Shown: positions 21,337 to 31,406 of the stretch, piece by piece
Layout: each line of letters begins with the position of its first letter
Position numbering within the stretch: position 1 is the first letter of the stretch
NCBI GenBank assembly: GCA_000507305.1
Contig: DF239043.1
Span: 318,391-382,390, forward strand
Source of the DNA: Breviolum minutum Mf 1.05b.01
Lineage: Eukaryota > Sar > Dinophyceae > Suessiales > Symbiodiniaceae
Direction: 5' to 3'
Length of the DNA stretch: 64,000 nucleotides
Translations under genes and position numbers: made by a program
Notes under the pieces: model-generated
What the model saw: only the letters and a program-made list of their open reading frames with translations
Databases searched by the model: none
Told to the model about the DNA's origin: nothing

Positions 21337-21459
21337 CACACCTTTTAGGTTCGGTGTGCCTCTTTGGAGGTCACGATTACAACCAGCCAGTGAAAGGGTC
21401 ACAGTTTTCACAGTTTTCACCACCCTAAAAAAAAGGTCACAAAGACGCAGAATTGCCAG
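21337..21459. repeat. Family D foldback element
   Basis: GAGGTCACGATTACAACC...AAAGGTCACAAAGACGCAGAATTGCCAG. The left terminus is degraded. The right end TTGCCAG is intact. Confidence 0.7.
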
Positions 21460-21850
21460 GGATTCACATTTGGCTGAGGTCACCATTTACTTCATGTCCA
21501 TCATGGTGGGCATTGAGAGCTTCTCCATTGTTCCTTGCCCATGGAAATTTGGGGGCCAAGGCTGGGTGCAATGTTTGCGGATCATCGACTGTCCGACAGG
21601 ATGAAAACTCATGAAAACGAAAAAATAGATGGGCGACACTTTTTATACAAAAGGTATCAAAAGGTGATTTTTCATATGATTTCCCTCATTTCAACCTCAG
21701 TTTGTTTGTCCAAAAAAGATGTTATGTTTTTTGTGAGCAAAAAACCAGTTGGGAGATGATGATGTCACGGAAACTACCTCCTCCTGGATAGAATCCAGTT
21801 TGAATCAAGCAAATTGCAAATTCGAAAGGGTTTTTCCCATCAAAAACTGG
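21460..21850 (+). CDS. Candidate exons between D and A elements
   Basis: The first frame starts immediately after the D right end (DSHLAEVTIYFMSIMVGIES, stop at 21602). A second frame carries KTHENEKIDGRHFLYKRYQK up to GTGATTTTT. The third, after AAACCAG|, reads GDDDVTETTSSWIESSLNQA and ends at TGG|GTGGTGGTTTC, the start of an A element. Phase joins are unverified. Confidence 0.4.
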
Positions 21851-21945
21851 GTGGTGGTTTCAAATATTTTGAATATTCACCCCTACTTGTGGAAGATTCC
21901 CAATTTTGACTATTATTTTTTCAGATGGGTTGAAACCACGGGTGG
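21847..21945. repeat. Family A foldback element
   Basis: CTGGGTGGTGGTTTCAAATATTT pairs with TCAGATGGGTTGAAACCAC. The right end is worn. Confidence 0.85.
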
Positions 21946-21951
21946 ACGGTT

Positions 21952-22022
21952 TACCCTCCCGAAGTTTAACATAGACCCTGCAAAATGGTGGTTGGAAGAG
22001 CTGTTAAACTTCGGGGGGTTTA
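21952..22022. repeat. Family B2 foldback element, short
   Basis: TACCCTCCCGAAGTTTAACATAG pairs with GCTGTTAAACTTCGGGGGGTTTA, with only about 30 bases between the arms. Confidence 0.88.
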
Positions 22023-22032
22023 CCCAACCCAG

Positions 22033-22131
22033 ACCATCCATGTATGGTATTTTTACCAATATTTACCTACATTTAGTTGATTTTGATGGTTTTCATGTGG
22101 ATTAATATACCAGTCCCATGGATGCTATGGG
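22033..22131. repeat. Family C foldback element
   Basis: CATCCATGTATGGTATTTTTACC...TATTTACCTACATTTAG on the left, ATATACCAGTCCCATGGATGCTATGGG on the right. It is the third element of a tight A-B2-C cluster. Confidence 0.8.
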
Positions 22132-22139
22132 CAAGGAAA

Positions 22140-22640
22140 ACACAAAAAAACGCCATCTCTTGCGATGTTCCAGACCAAGGCTCAAGTGTCTATCCTGGTG
22201 GTCATGGTCTTGGCCACATGGTGTCTTGGATGAGATGGCCCTTGTTTTTTGCGCCGATGGGGTTTTGGAGCCCAATATATTGGAGCAATGAAAGAAAGAC
22301 CTGGGGAAGGTCCAGATATACCTGGTGATTCAAGCCGTGACCTTTTTGGGATGGTGAAAACGTGACCCTTTTTAAGGGGTTGAGTGACCTCCAACGATCG
22401 GGGATGAAAAGGTCACGGATTGAATCACCTGGTATATATAGTTTCCTTTGGGATTTCTTGTTGTTTATGTTTCCTTTTGTTTGTTTAAGGTGATGCTTTA
22501 CGAATTGGGATTCATCACCATGGAAAAACCACCATTTGGGGACTATGTTTTTTTGATTTTTCTGTCCAAATATCTTAGATTTGCTTCAGCTGTGGTTATC
22601 CCGACAAAAGAAGGTGTTTTTTGTAGATGCTACTGTTGAC
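22140..22640 (+). CDS. Candidate exons flanking a D element
   Basis: An open stretch to about 22323 (SWMRWPLFFAPMGFWSPIYW) ends at CTG|GTGATTCAAGCC, where the D element begins. After the D element a 63-codon frame (MLYELGFITMEKPPFGDYVF) runs to a TGA at 22637. Aromatic-rich, possibly membrane-associated. Phase across the element fits only one of two right-hand frames. Confidence 0.38.
22320..22433. repeat. Family D foldback element (reference copy)
   Basis: ACCTGGTGATTCAAGCCGTGACCTTTTTGGGATGG pairs with AAAAGGTCACGGATTGAATCACCTGGT. It is the cleanest D hairpin in the window. Confidence 0.93.
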
Positions 22641-23195
22641 GGAAGAAATCCTGCACCAGTTCATAGGTAGTTTATCCCATTATTTACAGGGTCTTCTGCA
22701 TCCCAAGTGGTGCAATATTTCTTCCACCAACAGTATCATGTATAAAATTTCCACATCATTGGCAAGTCCAGGACCTACCAAATCATAGGGTACATGGTGG
22801 GAAAACCCTTGGATCCCTTGGGATGGGGGTCCCTTATATAATCAACCCCATATACACCTTATATTACCTCGTAGTACTTATAGGGTAAGAATCTCATTTT
22901 AAAGGGCTCCTTGGATTAGTAGGGATTCTATAACCCCATAGAAGGCAAGGACTATAACTGGTACGTTAAAAATACTGCCAATTGGTTGAAACTATGCTAC
23001 CTACCACTTTTAGCAAGAACCTCCAAGATCCGTTGATTATCATATATTGTTTACTTTTGACGGTCAACTCATTGCTTCAATCGTGGGTTTTTTTCTTTCC
23101 AATTGAGCAGTGATCAACGTTTTAGTTGGTCGTGTTCTATAGGGGATGAAATACTAACGCAGGTATAGAGGGTTTATTTCATAAGCCAGTATGGA

Positions 23196-23297
23196 CTAGG
23201 TAGTGGTTTCAAATATATTGTATGTTTCACCTTACCTGGGAAAATGATTCAGTTTGACGAGCATATTTTTTTCAGATGGGTTGAAACCACCAACTAC
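23196..23297. repeat. Family A foldback element
   Basis: CTAGGTAGTGGTTTCAAATATATTG pairs with CAGATGGGTTGAAACCACCAACTA. Confidence 0.9.
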
Positions 23298-23555
23298 CCT
23301 TGGACACCCCAAAACCATGAAAAAATCAGGTTTTAATCCCTCGAAATATGGGTTATTAGTTATAAACACCAAAAAATCCATGGTGTCGGTTCCCATGGTA
23401 GATTAGGGATCCCCATTAACCTCAAGGGACAATTGGGTGTAAAACTATCAACGTATGGTACTTATTGTCTTCTCTAGGGATTGTTGGGGATTAGAACCCA
23501 TAAATACCCACGTAATATAGGGCTATTCTACAGGGATTTTGTATAGGGGTACGTT

Positions 23556-23691
23556 TCAAAGGTTGTTTCAACACACCTTTGGAACACACCCCTAAACCTT
23601 TACCAAAAGGCTAAAGAGGGGTTTCTTTCATAATTGGCTTGGGGGATTGCCTGGGGTGTGCTCTAGGGGTGTGTTGAAACAACCTTTGAAC
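23556..23691. repeat. Family R foldback element
   Basis: CAAAGGTTGTTTCAACACACC pairs with GGTGTGTTGAAACAACCTTTG. The interior is CACCCCTAAACCTTTACC...GGGGATTGCCTGGGGTGTGCT. A second copy is nested in a C element at 47167. Confidence 0.92.
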
Positions 23692-24057
23692 GTTGGTAGG
23701 AGTGGTTTCCAGCTATCCCCTTTATAACCAACCTTTTGATCATTGCTCCAACCTGGGATTGTTGGTTTTTCCGCGCCTGAAGCTCAAGATTTTTTCAGCT
23801 CGGAAGCTGATACCTTTTCATTTGGGAGGGGAACAAAAGTTTCTACTTTTCCAGAATTTAACATAGATACCAAAAAATTGCCCATAGTTTAAAGGAGTCC
23901 ACCCTTTTCCAAGCTATCATTGTGGGTATCAAATGTTCCTGAGTTTTTTTTTCGGGAAAACAACTGAATTCATCCTATCATTTATTGACAAAAGTTCAGG
24001 TAATCCAATCATCCATGTGGGAAGTCTTGATCAATTTGAGCCATTTATTTCCCAGAT

Positions 24058-24158
24058 GCCCCATGGGACTGGAATATTTACCCAGCCATTTCCCCTTGAA
24101 TGTGGCCATTGTTCACCTAATGAACCTAATGTAGGTAAATATTCCCTACATGGAGCAT
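24058..24158. repeat. Family C foldback element
   Basis: GCCCCATGGGACTGGAATATTTACC on the left, GTAGGTAAATATTCCCTACATGG on the right. Confidence 0.75.
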
Positions 24159-24271
24159 TTGCATTTGTATGTTTGGCCCAAGATACAACACCTTGGTGTA
24201 GTTTGACATGCATTCTCAATGGTTCAGACATCCCACAGTGCCAAAAACAAATCGCAAATGGTGGCATAAAA

Positions 24272-24376
24272 ACAACATGTTCGAACCCGAAAAATGAAGG
24301 GTTGGAAGACGAATCTCCTTTTCCAAGACGTTTTTGTTTCAGGTTCCGGCTACTATATTTTTCGGGGGAGTTTCAG
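24272..24376. repeat. Family B3 foldback element
   Basis: GTTCGAACCCGAAAAATGAAGGGTTGGAAGACGAA...CAGGTTCCGGCTACTATATTTTTCGGGGGAGTTTCAG. The left arm is eroded. The right end is TTTCAG. Confidence 0.65.
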
Positions 24377-24518
24377 GGAGGGAAGCGGTTTTGGATCCTC
24401 TTCTAGCAGTAAATTTCCTGCAACCCGGCCATTCTCCCTTGTTGCGCTGGACAGGGGATGCATAACCGGAGAGATGAATTTTAGCTACTTGGACACGCAG
24501 CAGATTGGGGGCACATGA
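24377..24518 (+). CDS. Candidate 3' exon after a B3 element
   Basis: Directly after TTTCAG| the frame reads EGSGFGSSSSSKFPATRPFS and ends GEMNFSYLDTQQIGGT with TGA at 24516-24518. Ser/Gly-rich start, no repeat similarity. The coincidence of the frame start with a repeat end matches 16331 and 36671. Confidence 0.4.
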
Positions 24519-24803
24519 GTATTTGCCGAATCTGTTTGTTTGGCAAACTTGAAATCTGGGAAATGTGATTCTAGACTTTGCCTGTTTGTGTCAGATTTTG
24601 CACCTTTTTACATAGGGGGATGGTGAGGCGAAAGTAGAGTATAGTAGATAGTACCTATGTTATCATCCATGCATCGAATAGTTCCCTTCGTTATCTATGG
24701 GTATATGGGTGATGTTTTACAATTTAATATATATATATACATGTTTTGATATTATATATAATTTATATGTTTATATCATACATGATAAACACCAAGGATT
24801 TAG

Positions 24804-24973
24804 TTTGTATGTTCAGCCGACATGGGAAATGTTATGTTTCAGCCAAAACAAGATGCAGACAGTAGATTGGGGCCAATGGCTGCTGAACATGTTGGCTATG
24901 GGAAAAAGGAAGTTACACAGGTGCATCCAGCACCTCACTACATGGTCAACGATTCTATACCCGAACACTCAAT
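24804..24973 (+). CDS. Candidate internal exon
   Basis: Between GATTTAG| and the start of a B3 element (|GTACACCCC), one frame is open: SADMGNVMFQPKQDADSRLG to VNDSIPEHS. Hydrophilic and strongly RNY. An overlapping frame is also open. Unknown protein. Confidence 0.42.
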
Positions 24974-25073
24974 GTACACCCCTGAAGACAAACATGGAAC
25001 ATAATCATGGAGGTTTGGGAGATCATTGTCCTTTCGGAGATTTGTAGGTTCCATGTTAATCTTTCGGGGTGTA
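24974..25073. repeat. Family B3 foldback element
   Basis: GTACACCCCTGAAGACAAACATGGAACATAATC pairs with GTAGGTTCCATGTTAATCTTTCGGGGTGTA. Confidence 0.88.
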
Positions 25074-25223
25074 TGGCATATTTGGCAACATTTGGGTAGT
25101 TTAGGGCGTAAACTAGCAGGTAAATACACCAGCCCCACTGAGTGGTGTCTGGGAGATTTCGTTGCAGCTCAGAATCGCGAATCGCCGGCCGGAATAGCCA
25201 TTGATGGCCTCATTAGAAAGGAT

Positions 25224-25316
25224 CTAGGTGGTGGTTAAAAAAAAAAGTTTCACCACTATTTTGGGAAGATTCCTATTTTGACTAATATTTTTCAAATGGG
25301 TTGAACCACCAACTAG
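25224..25316. repeat. Family A foldback element
   Basis: CTAGGTGGTGGTTAAAAAAAAAAG...TCAAATGGGTTGAACCACCAACTAG. The loop-side A-run replaces the usual CAAATAT. Confidence 0.85.
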
Positions 25317-25317
25317 G

Positions 25318-25400
25318 GATACACCCCCGGAAGTTTAACAGCTCGCCCCTTATTTCCTCTTGGGATGTTCCATTTTCAGGGGCTATGGAAAACTTCCAGG
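25318..25400. repeat. Family B2 foldback element
   Basis: ATACACCCCCGGAAGTTTAACAGCTCGCCCC then CAGGGGCTATGGAAAACTTCCAG. It abuts the preceding A element by two bases. Confidence 0.7.
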
Positions 25401-25911
25401 GACTTTGTTTGTGTTTCTTTATTTTTAAGGTGATTTTTTGGACGGATTCGGATTTTATGGGATTCTCCGTTTTTTCTCCGTTAAAGTTCCAAGCAGACCT
25501 GTGGGGGGTGGTGATTCTCCTAATCTTCCCTAAGGTGAACCCCAATCTTCCCAAATCGGAATCCTTAGGGTTCCCCAGTTACCCTAACTACTGGATCTAA
25601 AACCACCAACCAGTTATTAACCATCAAAAACCATGAAAAATGAAGGTTTTAGGCCCCAAAATATGGGTTATAACACCCAACAACTGGGATGATCCTCCAA
25701 CTCGCCAAGGTTTGATCGGACTCTTGGTCCAAGGCGGTAGTTCCACCTGCGAAGCCGCTTGGGGGACCCAGGATGTTGTGAGTCGACGTTCACCCCGGAG
25801 GGGGTAGATGGGGATGTCCATGGTACTTAGTAACTGGGTTATGTGTAACCCCTATATAAGTCCCTGAAGGTCCACCATTAAAGACAAATAGGGAACTTCA
25901 ATAAAGTCTTC

Positions 25912-26033
25912 TGGGATGTCCATGGTACTTAGTAGATGAATGGGTTATAACCCCTATATAAGTAGGTTATAAGTCCCTTAAGTAGGTTATAAACCAACTT
26001 ACGAACTAGTTACTAACTTCCATGGACACCCCA
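25912..26033. repeat. Family U foldback element, uninterrupted copy
   Basis: TGGGATGTCCATGGTACTTAGTA...TAACCCCTATATAAGTAGG on the left. GTTATAAACCAACTTACGAACTAGTTACTAACTTCCATGGACACCCCA on the right. It serves as the empty-site comparison for 41310-41560. Confidence 0.75.
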
Positions 26034-26611
26034 GTAGATGGTATATGAATAGCCTCTTTACCAAGCTGAAACCCAACTGACCTCTATTTTTGAAGGTCAA
26101 CCCCCCAAAAAAAAACAAAGCCTAAACTCCAATCACAACAAGTGTCACTTGGATTCTAGGAATACAACTGCTTGATTGTTATGGTAAATGTAGGGGAAAC
26201 CTAGAATCCAAATGACTCATATTTTTTGGAGACTTGACACATAACGTGGAAGGTCAACCCCCTATAAAAAAGGTCAGTTGGATTTTAGGAACATATATAT
26301 ATATATAGTTAGTTTTACCAGACATGGTTCCTATGGGTAGGTTGCTGTATATATCTGGGCGAATTGCAGCAACAAAACAAACCGCCGGTTGGTCACCCCA
26401 AATGCGGGGGAATTGTAAGGGAATACCCCCGCATGCCCCGATCATGCAGGTTGATGGGTTATGGTAATTGCTCATATATCCATACGCACTTTTCATGGTG
26501 ATTGTTTGTGGAACTTTCCCATACCATGACACCTAGAAATACCGGTAATATCACACACCCCCAACACTCAATGTGTGATATATTTAGCACAAAACTGGGT
26601 AGTTTCGGGGG

Positions 26612-27031
26612 GTAGATTGGGTCTCACTCCACTCAACAACGGCCAGACAGAATTGACCATTGGAGTCTTGGTTCAATCTCTGACCCTTCCATGGTTCCAA
26701 AAGAACGGGTTTGACAAAACCAAGACCACAAGAAACCAGCACACTTGTTCTACCGTCCATTTAAGATGGATTGGCCCCTGCTTGACTGATTTTCGACCGA
26801 GAGGACGAAAAAGAGCACCTGCACGCCATCATTGATAAATTTGGAGCACTTGAGATATTCAACTGCAACTTTAGGAATTTCGAGTGGAGGGAGCACATGA
26901 TGTCAATGCAAGAGTATAGAGGAAGAAAGGATTGCAGTGCCATCATTGCATCGCAACTTGGATTGGATCTACTTTCTGCGAATACCGGATCAATGGCAAC
27001 GACATCAGAAACAGCCAAGACACCAAGCAAG
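26612..27031 (+). CDS. Candidate two-part coding tract
   Basis: A frame from 26612 (LTPLNNGQTELTIGVLVQSL) gives way near 26790 to another: IFDREDEKEHLHAIIDKFGA to SANTGSMATTSETAKTPSK, which meets AG|GTAAATACACC at 27031. The second piece is about 80 codons, acidic and low in repeats. A tiny intron or a frameshift separates the two. Among the better coding candidates here, but without a known family. Confidence 0.5.
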
Positions 27032-27072
27032 GTAAATACACCAGCCCCATTAAGTGGAGTCTGGGATATCAA
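27032..27072 (+). repeat. Dispersed motif GTAAATACACCAGCCCCA
   Basis: GTAAATACACCAGCCCCATTAAGTGGAGTCTGGG also occurs near 25121 and, diverged, near 7916. Here it begins exactly at a candidate splice donor. Confidence 0.6.
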
Positions 27073-27143
27073 AATATATATGATTATATGATCAAAACAG
27101 TCCCAAATCATTGAACCAAATCTCCCCCCAACAAAAACTCAAA

Positions 27144-27266
27144 AACCTCCTTGAAACTAACAGCAAAAGCACCCGAAAATGGATGGTTGGAATGACCTTC
27201 TCGTTTCCCTTTTTGAGCCTGGATTTTTGTTAGGTGCAAACGTTTGCTGTTACTGTAGTTTCAGGG
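27144..27266. repeat. Family B1 foldback element
   Basis: ACCTCCTTGAAACTAACAGCAAAAGC pairs with GCAAACGTTTGCTGTTACTGTAGTTTCAG. Confidence 0.75.
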
Positions 27267-27535
27267 AATGTGGCAAAAGTGAGTTTTAAACTTCACCGGA
27301 CCCTTTCACCCAAAAGCGAGTTTCCATAGGGGATCCCCCTATGGCAAGTGCCCAAGTTCCCAAGTGGCAAAACCTCACCTTTTCGAGGCCAAAACGATTT
27401 GCCAGAGTCTGGTCTTGCCACTTGGTGTTTGACAGCAGTTGACCACAGTTGTTGGTTGATGAGTGGAGTGAACTGGATGAATGGAAGCTTTTTGGAAACC
27501 TGCTGTTAAGATGCTGTTAAGTGATTAAACAAGAG

Positions 27536-27650
27536 CTGGGTGGTGGTTTCAAATATTTTTGTTTAATGTTCATCCCTACTTGGGGAAATGATCCAATTTG
27601 GCGACATATATAATATTTTTCAAATGGGGTGGTGAAAAACCACCAACTAG
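27536..27650. repeat. Family A foldback element
   Basis: CTGGGTGGTGGTTTCAAATATTTTTG...GGGGTGGTGAAAAACCACCAACTAG. Confidence 0.88.
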
Positions 27651-27719
27651 TAAATGATTAAACAAACGAGAATTGAAGCTTTTTGCAACGCCGTGTTTTG
27701 TGGTTGGGGGTGAATTCAG

Positions 27720-27934
27720 GATGTGAATGATTTGACTTTCTGGACAAAAATAGCATACATATGGTCTCATCCTTCCTTCCGGTTCATGTTTGACCTTTTC
27801 AAGCGTTTTTTTGGGGGGAAGGGTGGGATCTGAACGAGCCTAGTTTCAATGTATGAAGAAGATTTGAAGATTGAAGCAGGCATGAAAGGTCCGCAGATGT
27901 TTCTTTTTGTTTGGATGGGTTGTTCCTTCTGCAG
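27720..27934 (+). CDS. Candidate exon pair, aromatic-rich
   Basis: After TTCAG| the frame reads DVNDLTFWTKIAYIWSHPSF and stops at TGA 27831. Removing the 21 bases GTGGGATC...CCTAG would fuse it in phase to MYEEDLKIEAGMKGPQMFLF, open to a TAA near 27930. So short an intron would be extraordinary, and a frameshift or two unrelated frames is likelier. Confidence 0.33.
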
Positions 27935-28033
27935 CTAAGATTACTAACAATATCCAACAATCTCTCGATTTGGGGGCAAAGGGAGTAAGCAAAACTAAAA
28001 CAACTTGAAAAAAACAACGTTGAAAACCAACAG

Positions 28034-28165
28034 CAATTGACCCTCGATGATCTAGCCCCTTCAACAGATTCAATTATTGTTCATCGCCTTTTTGTTCCAT
28101 CATGTTTCATCCGAGTCAATGGTGAGATGCTAGATGAGTCGGTACTCTTGATCATTGAACTTTAG
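28034..28165 (+). CDS. Candidate 3' exon
   Basis: After CCAACAG| the frame reads QLTLDDLAPSTDSIIVHRLF and ends SVLLIIEL with TAG. Mixed hydrophobic/polar, no repeat similarity. Unknown family. Confidence 0.42.
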   Translation, partial: QLTLDDLAPSTDSIIVHRLFVPSCFIRVNGEMLDESVLLIIEL

Positions 28166-28497
28166 CTTGTTGAATATTTGTGGTAGCTGTTTCGGTAGCT
28201 TGGAAAGCCCATCAATTTGCGACACATCTTACATATCACATCTTAGAACACCACTAAAAGTTAAATTCCACCCAAAAAATTGAACTGCAAGATGAGTTTC
28301 ACTTTGCTTTGATACTGCACTCAAAAAGACTTGAAGCTTTTGGGTGCCAGGAATGATACTCCCTTGAGTTCCAAAAAAAAACTCCGGAGCAAAAACTAAC
28401 ATCGCTGGAAAATGGACCCAAATTCAATTGACGATGTATTTGCAGGTGATGATGTGAAACCATATATACCTTTGCTATGAGCTGTGTTTATCCAGCG

Positions 28498-28635
28498 TCC
28501 AAGGGATACATTTCGTTGGACCCTTCGTGACTGTCGAAAATGCTGAGGGCGGGTCCCAGAAGATTGGATCCTCTCTCCACGGTGCCTCGGGTTTGCCTTT
28601 GGAGCGCATCTGGGGGGGGATTCGGGATCTATGTG
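28498..28635 (+). CDS. Candidate internal exon
   Basis: Between ATCCAG| and a B3 element that starts GTACTGTAACCCG, the frame VQGIHFVGPFVTVENAEGGS continues to WGGIRDLC. Gly-rich, G+C above background. A competing frame contains one stop. Confidence 0.42.
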
Positions 28636-28746
28636 TACTGTAACCCGAAAACTAACATTTGGAACCCAAAAAATGGAGGTTTGGAAGATGAGTTTCCTTT
28701 TTCAAACAGGTGATTTTTAGGTTCCATGTTAGTTTTCGGGAGTGTA
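28634..28746. repeat. Family B3 foldback element
   Basis: GTACTGTAACCCGAAAACTAACATTTGGAACCC pairs with AGGTTCCATGTTAGTTTTCGGGAGTGTAC. Confidence 0.9.
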
Positions 28747-28856
28747 CTCCTCTAAAATTTTTCACGTGGAACTTGAACAGAAGCCGCTGGAAAAAGGGAG
28801 ATTCCTTTTGGAAACCATCATTGTCAGGTTCCAGCCGTTAGTTTTTCGGAGGTATC
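28743..28856. repeat. Family B3 foldback element, adjacent copy
   Basis: GTACTCCTCTAAAATTTTTCACGTGGAACTTG then CAGGTTCCAGCCGTTAGTTTTTCGGAGGTA. It shares its boundary GTACT with the element on its left. Confidence 0.7.
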
Positions 28857-28945
28857 ATGATTTTTGTTGTGTACTGATTTTGTATTGATGCTGATGGATT
28901 TTGTATTGATGTTCAATTGATTTTGGACTGCTTTTTTATGGAATA

Positions 28946-29055
28946 TACACTCCGGTAAACTAACATAGCAATGGGAAATCCACCATTTGAGTCGATGTAT
29001 CTCCTATAAAAAATGGTGGGTTTTCCAGCCAGCTATGTTAGTTTACCAAAGGGTA
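28946..29055. repeat. Family B4 foldback element
   Basis: TACACTCCGGTAAACTAACATAGCAATGG pairs with CAGCCAGCTATGTTAGTTTACCAAAGGGTA. Confidence 0.92.
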
Positions 29056-29114
29056 TATCTCGATTTCGTGTGATGGATTGACATTGGGCTGAAAAAATCG
29101 GCTGGTTATCCCAG

Positions 29115-29213
29115 TTGTTGGGATGCGAAGTTTAACGAATGCAACGCGAGGTTAAAAAATCTCAAGTTTTGGGATGGCTTGCGGAGGAAGTTTCTGCTGA
29201 TGTGTCCAAAATG
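29115..29213 (+). CDS. Candidate internal exon
   Basis: After ATCCCAG| the frame reads CWDAKFNECNARLKNLKFWD and then LRRKFLLMCPK before a C element. Charged, amphipathic. A minus-strand frame overlaps. Confidence 0.35.
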
Positions 29214-29310
29214 GACTCCATGGGACGAAAGGAATATTTACCTACATGAATGGCTGAAATTGTATGATAAAATGTAGGTAAATATTCCAGTCCCATGGAG
29301 CATATGGGGT
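29214..29310. repeat. Family C foldback element
   Basis: GACTCCATGGGACGAAAGGAATATTTACCTACAT pairs with ATGTAGGTAAATATTCCAGTCCCATGGAG. Confidence 0.9.
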
Positions 29311-29406
29311 ATGAGAAGCCAATCAAAAAAGACATGTCTTGATTCGGTGTGCAATTTGGCTCTCTGGAAATGTTATGACAGATGAACATCCATGAGATCA
29401 ATTGAA

Positions 29407-29725
29407 CCATATTCATTAAACTCGTTAAACCTCGTGAAATCCATACCCTTTGGGAATCTTTCACCACGCCAAATTATGATGACAATGAGGATGATGATGA
29501 GGAGGATGTTCCACTGCCACATTACCCCCCTGGTCAACGTAGATGGCATGACTGCTATTGATTTTATTGACTTATCCAATAGCAGCCTACTAGTAAGTAC
29601 TTTTTGGGGGATTGAAAGGTGTGTACAGCGTTTGCTCTGACCCTGAGGTAGTGTATAAGATGTTGTTTCCTCAACTACGCAACTTTCGAAGGGTGGAAGC
29701 ATTGTTTGGACATGACCCTCTCTAG
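29407..29725 (+). CDS. Candidate exons with an acidic run
   Basis: A 52-codon frame contains NYDDNEDDDEEDVPLPHY and ends at TGA 29560-29562. A second, after GTACAG| at 29628, reads VCSDPEVVYKMLFPQLRNFR to FGHDPL and TAG. The acidic block could be read as simple GAT/GAG repeats. Unknown protein. Confidence 0.4.
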
Positions 29726-30075
29726 GGGTGAGTTTTCAGAACACATTTGCACAACACTCGCGGATTTTAGAAAGTGAAAGGGTAACAGAAGCACCCCCAT
29801 GTCATTGGGTCAATGAGTTTATCTCTATTATATGGAAATAGTTGGAGTTGATCGATTTTAGCAAATCTCCCTATGTTGGGGATAGATTTATCCCAGTATC
29901 CCACCTTTAATAGGAAATCCTTAAAAATCGTTCCCTATAAATGGTGCCCTATAAGCCCCCGGGAATTCATGGGGTGTTTGGAGATCTATATAAGGATCTC
30001 CTTCATTCCCCAGACATGAATTTACATGAATTTCCTCTCAACCTATGGTGGTGTATCAAGATTCTACATGTAAAT

Positions 30076-30190
30076 ATATTATTTAATCATGTTTATATAC
30101 ATTTATACATATATATTTGCATACCTAGAACCCAAATGATCTATATTTTGATTCCTACATATACCATGTATATATATATATACATATAAA
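30076..30190. repeat. AT/TACA-rich low-complexity block
   Basis: Dense TATATA, ACATATA and TTATACAT runs. Flanking copies of CTAGAACCCAAATGATCTATATTTTGATTC occur at 30124 and 30300, a direct repeat about 175 bases apart. Confidence 0.75.
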
Positions 30191-30429
30191 CATTCCTGGA
30201 ACCTATTTGTCCTCTGTTTTGGAGGTTGAACCCTTTAAAACAACGTCTTTTCCAGTTGAAACAAGGGTCATTTGGGTTCTAGGTATATGATATACATACC
30301 TAGAACCCAAATGATCTATATTTTGATTCAACCCCTAAATTTGAAGGTAAACCTTTGCCAAAAAAAAGGTCAGCTGGATTCTAATCATACAATATATCAC
30401 AGATATATGCACCTACATACATGAATGGT

Positions 30430-30922
30430 TTATATATTGTTGTTAGTACGAGTTGGTAAATCTTGCCAACATCGTCTGATGGATCCAACAAAAGTTTCGA
30501 GGTATCAGAATCCATCAGAGGACCACTACCAGTTATAAGTAGGAGCCTATAACTCCATTTATAGGGGTCATAACCCCATCTACCCAATTTGTAAGGCCAT
30601 TTGTGGGGGTTATAACTTCATTTATAACTAGCAGGGGCCCACCTTGTACTTCACCAAGGACACGCAGCAAGTTTCCTTGGCATAAATCTTTGGGTTAGTC
30701 GTCCCTTTATACCTGGGCAAAGTATAGCAACTAAACCGCCAGTTGCTCACCCCAAATGGTGGTGATTGTAGGGGAATCCTTCCAAAAATCTCCTGATCAT
30801 TCAGGTTAAAGGAATTACATGGAATTCCAGTACTTTGCCCAGTTTTTACCCAATCAGCAGCCCCTTTGAAGTTTGGTGACTTTTCGTAAGTTAAATGTAC
30901 TGTAAGTTGGAGATCGGTCACG
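30430..30922 (-). CDS. Candidate exons around a T element
   Basis: Minus-strand pieces: MTDLQLTVHLTYEKSPNFKG from about 30921, a second about 30705-30633 (KGTTNPKIYAKETCCVSLVK), and GPLMDSDTSKLLLDPSDDVG near 30520-30430. The first ends at GTAAAAACTGGGCAAAGTA, where a foldback (T) begins. The whole 97-codon frame is also open straight through the repeat. Orientation and splicing are unproven. Confidence 0.3.
30703..30856. repeat. Family T foldback element
   Basis: CTGGGCAAAGTATAGCAACTAAACC and the complementary AGTACTTTGCCCAG form the ends. CACCCCAAATG...GATTGTAGGGGAAT lies inside. A relative is at about 26350-26460. Confidence 0.7.
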
Positions 30923-30941
30923 TGGTTTTTCCTTCACCCAC

Positions 30942-31142
30942 GTGTCACCTGAGTCCTGGTTGGTGGTTCAAATCAAGGTATTAGTGGTGATGCCTATGAG
31001 CGGCGTGCTTTTGGCGGTGGTACTTTTAATTAACAATGTATCCTGGTTGGCCGATTTCGGAATCCCTGTGGCTATTTTTTTGAAAGAAACATATATGGCC
31101 ATTTTGGGTATGTTTTATTATCAAGGGGTGTATTCTCTTTGA
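30942..31142 (+). CDS. Candidate membrane-protein exon
   Basis: One frame encodes two strongly hydrophobic segments, VLVVMPMSGVLLAVVLLI and, after WLADFGIPVAIFLKET, YMAILGMFYYQGVYSL, then TGA. Codon bias is RNY throughout and no repeat overlaps. It would fit the end of a multi-pass transporter-like protein, but I cannot assign a family. One of the more believable coding pieces. Confidence 0.5.
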   Translation: MSPESWLVVQIKVLVVMPMSGVLLAVVLLINNVSWLADFGIPVAIFLKETYMAILGMFYYQGVYSL

Positions 31143-31168
31143 TACCCAGATATTCCATCACCAGAAGT

Positions 31169-31290
31169 TTCAGGCACCTAAAATGGAAGTACTGAGTCTT
31201 GTAAGGCTGCTTTGACGGTAGTTTTCCTTTACATACGCCGTACCCATACTGCTTATATAGGTGAGGATTCCTCCATTTTAGGTGTTGGGT
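31169..31290. repeat. Family G foldback element
   Basis: TTTCAGGCACCTAAAATGGAAGTACTGAG pairs with GTGAGGATTCCTCCATTTTAGGTG. Confidence 0.85.
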
Positions 31291-31406
31291 GGGTTGGTCC
31301 CATGGATTTTCTGATGGTTGGATGGATTTTATATGGATCTTCATCACCAGCAAACAAGGGATTTTGTTTTTGCTTTTGAGGCACTTGTAGATGTTCGAGT
31401 ATACTC

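Noticed and set aside
23933..24406. Longest open frame in the window (157 codons, +) as a single protein
   Set aside because: It reads straight through a family C element (24058-24158) and most of a B3 element (24272-24376), so most of its length is repeat-derived. Pieces at either side may be exons, but not the whole frame.
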